Under the pieces are notes generated by a model. That model saw only the letters and a list, made by a program, of their open reading frames with translations. It was not told the DNA's origin and ran no database searches. Of a stretch of DNA of 64,000 nucleotides, positions 14,872 through 24,700 are shown one piece after another. This DNA is from Meloidogyne chitwoodi (lineage: Eukaryota > Nematoda > Chromadorea > Rhabditida > Meloidogynidae). Each line of letters begins with the position of its first letter. Positions within the stretch are counted from its first letter, which is position 1. The DNA lies in the NCBI GenBank assembly GCA_015183035.1, contig JACZZP010000001.1:744001-808000 (forward strand), in the 5' to 3' direction. Made by a program: the position numbers and the translations under genes.

Positions 14872-15939
14872 ATGAAAAATTTAACAATTTATGAACAAAT
14901 TGATATTTTAAAATGTCTCAATTTTGATCAATTATTTTCTGTTCAACAAACAAATTATTATTTTAATTTATTAATTGAACAAAATAAATGGATATTGGCA
15001 TTAAAAGAATTTTACGGAATTGCATTAGTGATTTTATATTTTTATTTTTTAATATTTTCTTTAGTATGAATTAATGGGAGACAAATTGATTGAGCCAATA
15101 TCGAATATTTTGTATTATCCAATAAATGATAAACTTTTAGCAAAGGTAAAAGAAAAACATTAATTAATTAAAAATTATCTTTAAAATTTTATTTATTAGA
15201 ATATTATAAATTAAATAATTTTAATTTTTTTTATTTTAAAATATTATTATTTTTTAGTGGCAATCTGCAATTGATAAACAAATTCCATTAAATCTATTTA
15301 TTAATTTAGAGGAACCTCCTTTTGATTATTATATTTTTTTACTAAATAAGAAGAGTATGTCTTTTTAAATTATTTTTTAAAAATTAATTTTAATTTGTCA
15401 GGTAAACCTTTCAATATAAAAATACCAAATTATCCAAAAACTATTGAAGAACTTCAAATTATTCGTTTTTGGTTAGAACAATTATTTCGCTGTTATTTTG
15501 AAAGAGCTTTTTTTAATTATGTTATATTTAACCCAAAAATTATTAAATTACTTTTTGAAAACAATAAAAACATTCTTTTTAAATTTAATGCAGAACATGT
15601 TTTTGCACCAAAACTTTACAATTCAATTTACAAAAATCAATTTGAATTTATTTTTGATCATTTATCTATTACAAAATCAATTTCTTTAGATTTTGAATAT
15701 ACAAACAATATTGAGGAACAACATAATTTTTTATTAAAAATGTTCTTAAATTCAGGAAAAAGAATTTCTGAGATTTATATTCATTCAATTAATTATCCTT
15801 TAACATTAATTTATTCAATTAAAAATGTAATTTAATATTAAATAATTAAACATTCTAATTTTAATTATTTAATATATTTCAGAGTCCTGATGTAGAACAA
15901 ATTACACTAGGGATTGGACAATACTCAATTTATTTATAA
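14872..15939 (+). CDS. F-box-like family member D, with an alternative short C-terminus
   Basis: Exons 14872-15027, 15065-15145, 15258-15354, 15402-15826 and 15883-15939 give 271 residues in continuous frame. The first four exons track copy C closely (MKNLTIYEQIDILKCLNFDQ; WQSAIDKQIPLNLF; IPNYPKTIEELQIIRFWLEQ; FNPKIIKLLFENNKNI; SITKSISLDFEYTNN). The fifth differs: instead of the roughly 80-residue block ending in IYNPKxKFLVxL it has only 18 residues, SPDVEQITLGIGQYSIYL, before a stop. The C-terminal part of the family domain is therefore missing or replaced. It sits 300 bases downstream of copy C in the same orientation, as expected for tandem duplication. Confidence 0.68.
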
Positions 15940-16158
15940 AAATTAAAATATATACTTTTAATGAAGAAAAATAATATTTATGAATAAAATTTAAATTTCA
16001 AAAATTAAATTAAATAAAACAAAAAATGTATAAATTTTTTAAAAATATTTTTATTTCTTTTTTTATAAATTTATATTTTAATATCTCATTTTTAACATTT
16101 ATTAATTAAACTTTTTAAGAATTATTTTAGAGAATATTAATATTTTTTAGATAAAAAT

Positions 16159-16296
16159 ATGAAAAATTTATCTTCTTATGAACAAATTGATATTTTAAAA
16201 TTTCTCAATTTTGATCAATTATTTTCTGTTCAACAAACCAATTATTATTTTAATTTATTAATTGAACAAAATAAATGGATATTGGCATTGAAGTGA
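16159..16296 (+). pseudogene. F-box-like family relic E (exon 1 only)
   Basis: An intact exon 1 homologue, MKNLSSYEQIDILKFLNFDQ and LFSVQQTNYYFNLLIEQNK, runs into TGA at 16294-16296 right after LALK. Sequence after the stop shows no family exons. Its upstream sequence (GAATATTAATATTTTTTAGA) matches the other copies. It is either a truncated duplicate or a free-standing 45-residue F-box-like peptide. Confidence 0.65.
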
Positions 16297-16561
16297 CCTG
16301 TATCTACACACAATAATTATCTGTCACTTAAACCCTCTTTTGTTCTTTTTTAAATTTTTTGAATATTTTTATAAAATAATAAATATATTTAATATTAAAA
16401 AATCAAACACTAATAATTTTTAATTTTTCTTACAAATTTAAATATCCCCAATTTAACATTTATTAAAATACCAAAATTTCGAAAAAAATATTTTTTGATT
16501 AAATTTAATTTTAAGATTTTCCCATTTTTTAATTCACATTTCTTTATTTTTATTTTCAAAT

Positions 16562-16826
16562 TTATTTCTTCCCTCCATTATCTTCATATTTGCAACAAGT
16601 TGGACATTTTTCTTTGATACATTTAAGATTATTTCCGTGACATTGTACAAATACATTAGGATCTTTTATATTCTTACATACTAAAGTACGCTGAAATTAA
16701 AAAAAGAATTTAATAAAATTTAAAAAATTTAATTAATTAATAAAAATATTTATTTTTTACTTTTGCAGAAACATTAGAAGAAGATATTATTGCCAAAAGA
16801 ATAATTATGACAAATAGTTTAGACAT
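16562..16826 (-). CDS. small secreted cysteine-rich protein (64 residues)
   Basis: Two exons, 16761-16826 and 16562-16690, join in frame. Exon 1 is almost exactly a signal peptide (MSKLFVIIILLAIISSSNVSA). Exon 2 codes for a 42-residue mature domain with six cysteines in the order C-x11-C-x6-C-x4-C-x2-C-C and a Lys-rich C-terminus, ending CCKYEDNGGKK. The intron is 70 bases, with GT at 16760 and CAG at 16691-16693. Six cysteines in a short secreted peptide imply three disulphides. Such peptides in plant-parasitic nematodes include candidate gland secretions, but the function here is unknown and I do not recognise the family. It lies just beyond the F-box cluster on the other strand. Confidence 0.65.
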
Positions 16827-17910
16827 TTTTTAAATATTTTTTTTTAATTTTTAATATTTAGCTGAAATTTAAATTTATTTTATACTTAAATAATTTTTTT
16901 ATTTATTTCTTATATTATTACAGTTTTAAATTATAAATATATTTTTTTTAATGTAAAAATTAGATAAAAAATATTTAAAAAAGGTAGAGAATTTTTTAAA
17001 TTTAAAAAGCCTTAAAATTTATTTATAAATAAAAAATAAAATTATTATTTTTTATTTTAAATAATTTTAAGGAATATTTAATTTAATTTTTCTATAAAAT
17101 ATAAATAATATTTACTTGAAATATACACATATTTATATAAATATATTTTATTATTTTACATTGTTTGTTCAGTTTAAAAGTTTTTCTAATACTTTTTTGT
17201 TTTTATTTTAAATAAATAAATTTAAAATAAACCAAAGATTCTTGCTTAGATTTTTTGCAAAATTAATAAAAAAAATAAATTTATCCAATAAAGCAAAAAT
17301 TTTAATTTATTTTTAATAATTATTTTTAATAAAAACTTATGATATAATTGTTGAGTAAATATTAAAATTTAAATATTTATTTATTTTTTATTTATCTAAA
17401 AACGCTTTCAAAAAATAATAAAATTTAAATTTTAGAAATTAATATTTATTTAAAGTTTATAAAATTTAGAATTAACAAAAATTTATTTATTGGCCAAATT
17501 TTGGTACAAAAAAAAAAGACGAAAAAATTAAATATTTACAAATTAATCCCTTCGAAATAAATTAATTATTATTAAATATAATAATTTAAATTTTAAAAAG
17601 ATAATTAATTAATTATAGGACTTAATCTTTTTTTATAACAACTATAAATTATATTTATTTATTTAGACATAAAATAAATTCAATTGTTAAGTGTGTTTTG
17701 ATATTTTTTATTAAATATCAAAACAAAACATAAAATATTTTTTTCTTGTTTTACAATAATAAAATTAAAAATAAAAAAATTTATTTATTTTATTTTTAAA
17801 AAATTTATTTATTTTTTGTAAAAATAATAAAAAAATAAGCAATAAATAATATTTATTTAGCTCACACAAATTTATTAAATTAAATACAAAAATTAATTCA
17901 TTAATGATTA
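16827..17910. other. intergenic, extremely AT-rich
   Basis: About 1.1 kb, nearly all A/T with poly-A/T runs. I see no gene, RNA or ordered repeat. Confidence 0.5.
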
Positions 17911-18724
17911 TTAAATATTTCTCCTTTCATTTTCAAAATTTTCTTTTTTAATTTCCTCAATTTCTTCTTTATTTTCTTTTTCTTTTAATCTTCCAATAAC
18001 ATAATTTAATAATACAATTGATGCTTTTAAATTATTTAAATGAATATCTTCAAAAACAGAAGTAGCATCCATTCCAATAAATTCAAGAAGAATCTAAAAA
18101 TAAAAATAAAATTTAATAAAAATTAAATAAATAAATAATATATTTATTTATTAGTCTAGGTAAAATCAATTTTATGGATTTGGATTTTGTTGATAAAACC
18201 AAATCAGATTGAATATTTTTGGATTAATCGGTTCGGAATAAATTAGGATATAATGAAAATATTGGGATTTGGGAAATTTTTTTGATTCGGAAAATCCAGT
18301 CCACTTCGGTTCTGCACTGACCACTAACAAAAAAATAAATAAAAATAAAATTAATTATTAGAATTGTAAAATTAGGACGACTCTTTAAATAAAATCTTAA
18401 ATTTTATGAAATTTTTAAAACAAAAAAAGATTGCGTTCTTTAAAAATTAAAAAAAAAAAGAAAGCATTTTATCAAATTTAGAGAAAAAAATCTTAAAAAT
18501 ATTTTTAAAAATTTAAATTAATTTACCTCATCTCCCCCAGGGTGTAATTTTAAAAAATCAGTTAAATCAAAGACTAGAGAAGAAATAATAATCCAATTTC
18601 TATTAAAATTTAAACGAACATCTTCTCTTGTAAAAAAAGGTAATTTATCAATAAATGAAGGTCTTTTATTATTTAAATTTATTTTTTCAATTAATGTTGT
18701 TTTATTATTAAATAATTTTGACAT
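17911..18724 (-). CDS. cytochrome b5-domain protein, soluble
   Basis: Two exons, 18527-18724 and 17911-18093, give 126 residues. The heme-binding core is LKLHPGGDE (first axial His, about H61) and DATSVFEDIH (second axial His, about H84), a spacing close to the normal 24. Upstream, FFTREDVRLNFNRNWIIISSLVFDLTDFL fits the b5 fold. There is no C-terminal membrane anchor; the tail is charged (KEKENKEEIEEIKKEN). The stretch after the second His (LNNLKASIVLLNYVIGRLK) resembles the b5 domain of NCB5OR/CYB5R4-type proteins more than microsomal b5 (inference). No reductase domain follows, so it is a stand-alone heme carrier or a partial gene. The 433-base intron holds a non-coding repeat-like block (about 18150-18330). 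Confidence 0.85.
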
Positions 18725-19238
18725 TTTTAAATTAAAATATTATAATTATTTAAGATATTAAAAAATATAATTAATTTTTATTTGTTTTTTAAATAGAATA
18801 AATTTTGTTAATTTATGAATTAAAATAAATAAATTAATAAATTAATTTTATATATAAAAAGTTAATAAATAAAATTAAAATGAATATTTAAATTAAATAT
18901 TTGCCCTTAATAAGTACCCAATTTTTCTTTTTTTTTAATCAATTATAGACTATAATAATTTTAGCAAATATAAATTTAAAAAAATATTTTTATTGTTTTT
19001 TAATCATTTATGATAAGAAAAGAAAAAGAAAAGAAAAGAAAGAAAGATGGTGCTTGGTTAGTTATATGTGTTCATTTTTTTATCTTAAATTTAATTTTTT
19101 ATTTTAAATATTTTATTGCTTAAATTAAATTATAATTTTTAAAACGAGAATATATCAATCAAAAAAATTAAAGAACTGCAAAATAAAAATGCAAAAATTA
19201 ATTTAAAAAAATTTATTATAAAATTTAATTTATAGGGT
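18725..19238. other. intergenic spacer
   Basis: AT-rich DNA upstream of the cytochrome b5 gene, with a short A/G-rich run (about 19015-19046). It probably includes the b5 promoter; nothing else is visible. Confidence 0.4.
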
Positions 19239-19246
19239 CATCCCAG

Positions 19247-20403
19247 CAGTGCTTGGAAGCAGTGATCGGCAAGTTCCAGTTCCAGTTCCGGAACTGCGGA
19301 ACTGGTTGATTCCTGGAACCGGTTTGGAACTGGAACCGTGGAACCGGTTGATCCCTGGAACTGGTTTGGAACCGGTTCCGGAACCGGTTCCTAAGGTCTC
19401 TCTATTCACTCTCCTAATTTATTTTTGTAAGCGAGAAAAGAAGAAAGAAAACGTTTATAAATAATTTAATTGCTTTTCTTCAGTGTGTTCTATGGTTGGG
19501 TGGTTAGTGCGTTAGTTTATTTTGTTAGATTGGCTTGGGTTCGAATCCTTTGTTATGGCAAAGCTACTTGGAGTACATTAGTTGCTGTTAGAGTTACTTT
19601 TCTTTGTTTTAAAAATTTTTGAAACAAAATTAAGTCTTAAATTTTCGCCTATAGCCATAAAAAAGTGTAATTTTTGGCAAGAGGTTTAAAAAATTTTAAA
19701 ATTTTTTGCCTGCGGCGCTGAAATTGGTGAATTGTTGCAACTAATGTCCAATAAATTTTCAAAATTTTCGCATGCGTCGCTAAAAAACCCAAATTTTGAA
19801 AAGTTAACTACCCGACGTTGCGCGCAACCCGAAAAAACATGTTTTAAATACTTTTCTCTGCAGAGAAATCTTATTTATTTTAAGACTTCATATAAAAAAT
19901 ATCCCCTCCAAAACTTCTTTTGTTTTGATAATTTTAGGAAAAAATGGATATATACGGAAAAGAATTTTTAGACACGGATATGGATATAGACCACATGGAT
20001 AAGTATATCCTTATACAGATACTGAAGTTCTTATAAGTGTACCACTGGTTTATACATTATAGTTACTCTTAATTCTGACGGAAAAATGGAAAATTCATAA
20101 TTAATAAAAAAAATTTCGGTTTTGGAACTGGAACTGGTTTGGAACCGGTTCCGGAACCGGAACTGGAACTGCAAAAATTAAAAAACCGGTTCCGGAACCG
20201 GAACTGCAAAAATTAAAAACCAGTTCCGGAACTGGAACTGCAAAAATTAAAAAACCAGTTCCGGAACTGGAACCGGTTCCAGTGGAAATTTTGGAACTTG
20301 CCGATCACTGCTTGGAAGGTCATACCAAAATCATACTCATACCTCATACTCATACATAGGTATGATGTATGAGTATGAGCAAAATCGAAAATTCCAAGCA
20401 CTG
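19247..20403. mobile_element. 98-bp hAT-type MITE, split by a second hAT element
   Basis: CATCCCAG at 19239-19246 recurs at 20404-20411, a perfect 8-bp target duplication. The element ends are CAGTGCTTGGAA (19247-) and, inverted, TTCCAAGCACTG (-20403). After removal of the inner insertion and one copy of its duplication, only 98 bases remain, largely a palindrome of ATACTCATAC units around 20331-20380. An 8-bp duplication with CAGTG termini is the hAT signature. It has no coding capacity. Confidence 0.85.
19260..20310. mobile_element. non-autonomous hAT element nested in the 98-bp MITE
   Basis: The inner element has CTTGGAAG on both sides (19252-19259 and 20311-20318), a perfect 8-bp duplication that lies inside the outer element's terminal repeat. 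Its ends are CAGTGATCGGCAAGTTCC and the exact inverse. Subterminal regions (19270-19395 and 20120-20290) are dense arrays of GGAACTGGAACCGG-type palindromic units. The 1051-bp element has no convincing ORF. Related short copies occur at 37169-37387 and 48310-48563. Near its left end, TGGTTGGGTGG (19493) and GGTTCGAATCC (19538) look like pol III A and B boxes. Confidence 0.88.
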
Positions 20404-20661
20404 CATCCCAGTCCTCGATAATTATAGTTAATTAACTTTTTAGCTATAAAAATTAATTTAGGTATAATTTTTTAAAATGATTGCGAAGTAAGAGGATTAT
20501 ATTTTTTAATTTTCAAATAAAAAAATAATTTTATAATTTTTTTAATTAAAAAAAATTTCAAATTAAATTTAAAAAAATCTGAAAAAGACAGGTGAACACT
20601 TTACAACTAACTAAAGTAAATATTTTAATATTAAATAATTTATAAATCTCAATTAAATGTT
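20319..20661. other. MITE right part and spacer
   Basis: Positions up to 20403 belong to the outer MITE. The rest is AT-rich spacer before the large palindrome, with no feature seen. Confidence 0.4.
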
Positions 20662-21598
20662 AATTTAGCTTTTAAATATTATAAAACAGAACACAAAATA
20701 TTTGATAATCAATTTATGTACAGATAGGTAAAACATCAAATCACAACAATACAAAAATCAAAACAACAGAATTGTTATTGACATTCATCGTAAAATCCAT
20801 ATTGATGTAACCTTCCGAATGAATTTTTCATTGCTTCCGACGAATGAAATAGCCTCGGCCCATGCCTCATGAATAAGTTTTCTTCCGTTCTTTAATTGCA
20901 TCAGGATTATCTTTTTCAGATAGAACAGAAACAGGTCCCTGCGAGGTAATTAATACACTCATCTATTACCTGCCAAATTAAAAATTAATAAAATAAAAAT
21001 AAACCATAGAAACAATTAAATCCCCTCCAGTTTTTAAGTCAAATGATGCCCCAATGTTTAATTTATAAAAAACAAAGTCAAATGTTAGTCCCATACAATA
21101 TGATGAGTCGTTAAGAATATAATTTCAGTCTAAGTGAACTGAAACAACGACTCATTATCCTCTTTGCCGGGCCAACATTTGATTCTGTTTTTTATAAATT
21201 AAACATTGGGGCATCATTTGACTTAAAAACTGGAGGGGATTTAATTGTTTCTATGGTTTATTTTTATTTTATTAATTTTTAATTTGGCAGGTAATAGATG
21301 AGTGTATTAATTACCTCGCAGGGACCTGTTTCTGTTCTATCTGAAAAAGATAATCCTGATGCAATTAAAGAACGGAAGAAAACTTATTCATGAGGCATGG
21401 GCCGAGGCTATTTCATTCGTCGGAAGCAATGAAAAATTCATTCGGAAGGTTACATCAATATGGATTTTACGATGAATGTCAATAACAATTCTGTTGTTTT
21501 GATTTTTGTATTGTTGTGATTTGATGTTTTACCTATCTGTACATAAATTGATTATCAAATATTTTGTGTTCTGTTTTATAATATTTAAAAGCTAAATT
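20662..21598. repeat. 0.94-kb near-perfect palindrome (inverted duplication)
   Basis: The left arm (20662 to about 21091) and right arm (about 21170-21598) are inverted copies with very few differences; an example near the inner end is ACAAAGTCAAATGTTAG against the inverse of a GAATCAAATGTTGG version. The roughly 78-base centre is itself self-complementary (ATGAGTCGTT with AACGACTCAT, and TTTCAGT with ACTGAAA), so the whole could fold into one long hairpin. The arms are less AT-rich than the flanks and have coding texture. On the plus strand of the right arm GPVSVLSEKDNPDAIKE runs open, then a one-base slip is needed to continue HEAWAEAISFVGSNEKFIRK. I do not recognise the protein. It may be an inverted duplicate of a gene fragment or a foldback element; no target duplication was found. 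Confidence 0.85.
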
Positions 21599-21745
21599 TA
21601 TTCAAAATCAAAATGTAATTATATATCACAAAAATATTAAAATCAAATGATAATTGTCTATAATATTACATAAACACACTAAAAGAGAGAGTAAAACATT
21701 AATTTTCCCAAAAATCTAAATAATAATATTTTCCCTCCAAAAAGA

Positions 21746-24700
21746 TCAATTTAAATGAAATCCTCTTTCAAATGTAGCTGCTAATAATCGTTCCCGTAAA
21801 ATTGATAAAGTGCTATACTCGGGCAGTTTTAAATAATGTACACATGTATTTACTGACTAAAAATTAAAAGTCAAAAAATAATTTAAAAAAAAAAAAGAAA
21901 AACAAACAGGGTAAGATCCATCTCCTGATCCAACTTTTCTTACAATTGTTAAACGAGGATGAAGATTTGCTAAACCGCCAGGAGGCAAAGAAGAACAACT
22001 GAAAAATATTAAAAATAAATTTAATTTTTTTATTTCCTCTTACCCGGTAGTAAATTGTAAAAAGGCTTTGCGTTCAGTCGAATCAAAATTTGTAAGAACA
22101 TCAACAAAATTAATAAAAACTGGCGAATCACGAGTATACCTTTATTAAAAATATTTAAAAATTATTAAAATTTAAAAAATTAACAACCCAAGTTTTGGTT
22201 CTGTAAAACGCAACAAATCATCCCGGGTCCATTTTGGGCATTGTTCACCAGAAATAATTAGCTTTAAAAGTAAAAAAAATTATTGTTAAAATTAAAAAAT
22301 ATATAAAAAGTACATTAAGCTCAGTTGCAGAAAAAGGTATTAAAGATGCCAAAGGAAAAACCATATTGAAGCCATGACGAAAAGCTAATATCTTTAAAAT
22401 AAAAAATATTTTTATTTTATTTTTTAAATTAAAATTAAAAATAATAAAAACCTGTTCTTTAATTCCCCCATTTAAATAAAAATTAAGGCATTTTTCAACA
22501 TAAAGTTGAATATTGTCAATCGTCACATCAGTGCATAAACCATTGTCAATAAGTTCAGCATATGAATAAGGAAAAAGTTTAGAAGGAGGATTAACAGCAA
22601 AAGTTAAAGCCAAATCTAATAAAATAAAATTTTGATTTTTTAAAATATAATTTATAATTACCTTCCAAAAAGCATTCAGAATCTCCAATTTGCACTTTAA
22701 TTTTTTCTGAATCATTTAAATTATTCAAATTTTTCACTCTAAAATTATAATCAAGTAAAGATTTGAGCAATTTTGCTTTTTCTGGGAATATTTGCATAAA
22801 ATCATCAATATCAAGAACATTTTCAATTGAAGGTGTGGAAGAAGACAACTTTAATATTTTTAAATTAAATTATTTTTAAAAATAAAAAAAAACCTCAGAA
22901 GAAAGAATTAATTTTAAAAATACTGGAGAAAGAGGTAAATCAACAAGTCGATCATCCTGCAATAATTTTATTTAAATTAATTGTAAAAAAATTAAATTCC
23001 GATTAAAAAAATAAATAAAATATATATAACCTGTATAGCTTTTGCAATAAAAACTCCAAATAATTGAAAAAGTTCCAACTGTTTAGAAGAATCAACATTT
23101 TCTGGCCATGGTGCAGGAAATAGACCACAAGTTGAATGAACAAAATAGCCTGGAGGTTTAGTAGAAGGATTTAAAATTGTATCAGATAAAGAAGTGTTGT
23201 CTTTATTAGATAAAGAAGACTCAACAACAATATCATCATCACAAAGCCACAAACAAAAATCTTTACGTTGGAATTCGGCAGCAATCTAAAAGAATTAAAA
23301 TTTAAAAAAATAAAAAAAATAAATTACCAAAGCAAAAAATTCCAAAGTTGGCCCCAAACCAGTACCATCTTCACCATAATATTCAATTTCAAGAATTGCT
23401 TTACGTGTAGCATGAGATTTTAATACTTTTATTGCACTCTCCAAAAAAAGTTCTTCGCTTCTATGAACCTTAAATATTTAAATTGGGAAATAAATTGTTT
23501 AAATATTTTTAAAAATTTCTGAAATTAGTATTATCATAAATGAATCATCAATACCGGTTAATTTAAAGAGAAAAGATTTTAAAAAATTGAATATGAAAGA
23601 TAGGATCGACCCGTAATTCTCATTATTAAAAGAGACTAATAATAAATAGAAAACCCGGCCTACAAAAATTTTTTATAAAATTAAAACCTTTATTCTCTCA
23701 TGTTTAACTCGTCCAATTCGATATTCAGGATAATGATCTTCACGACGTAATCCTGCCATATTACTTGTACCAGCTATTGATGTAGCAGCAGAACGACTCT
23801 GTTCAAGTAAATGATCTCTACGTCCTTGTAAATAACCAATAGCACGAGATGTTCCAAATGCTTTTAAAAATATTATTTAAAAAATTTAAAACTCTAATAA
23901 ACCTGTTGTATTAAGGTACATAATTCTTGTTTCCAATGAAAAGAAACAAGGAAATTTGTAAACTTAAAAAAATAAAAATTAATAAAAAAAATTAAATTAA
24001 AATACCCAATTCATTACACCAATTAGGTAAAGTTTTAGTTGCCACAACCAAAGGATCTGCTAATTCTTGACAAAGTTTTTGAGTTAATTTGGAACTGCAA
24101 AATACATCAAATTGTAATGAAGAAAGAGAATTATTATTATTTAAAATTTCGGAAAATTTTTGTTGTTGTTGATTATTATTAGAAATTGCCAAATTATTTA
24201 AAATACGGACTAATTCAAGTGCCTAAATTATATATATTTTTTAAATTTCAAGTAAATTAAAATAAAAAAAACCTGTCCAACAATTGGAATATTATCAATT
24301 ATTTCTTTATTATCAGCATCATTAGAAAAAGAATTTAATAAATTATTATTATCTTCTTCATCAACAACATTTAATCCTTTAGTTTCATAAATTATTGTAT
24401 AAGTATTTTCCCATAATTGATTATTTAATTCAAGTGAAGTACCACCTCCACAACTACTATTTGTTGATTTATTATTATAATGCCGATTTTTAATTAATAA
24501 TTCTTGTACTTAAAAAATTTATTTTTAATTTAATAAATTTAAAATTTAAAGCAAATATACCATATTTAAACAATGACAAATTTTCATCACTCAATTCAAC
24601 CAAAATTTCTTCCTTTTTCTTTTTTTTCTTTTCTTCTTCTTCGTCTTTTTGTTGTTCTTTATCTTCTACTTTTTCAACAACTACTTCATTTACTCTTTTT

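Noticed and set aside
19249..19464. 71-codon ORF rich in Pro, Val and Glu
   Set aside because: It is a translation of the hAT subterminal GGAACC repeats.
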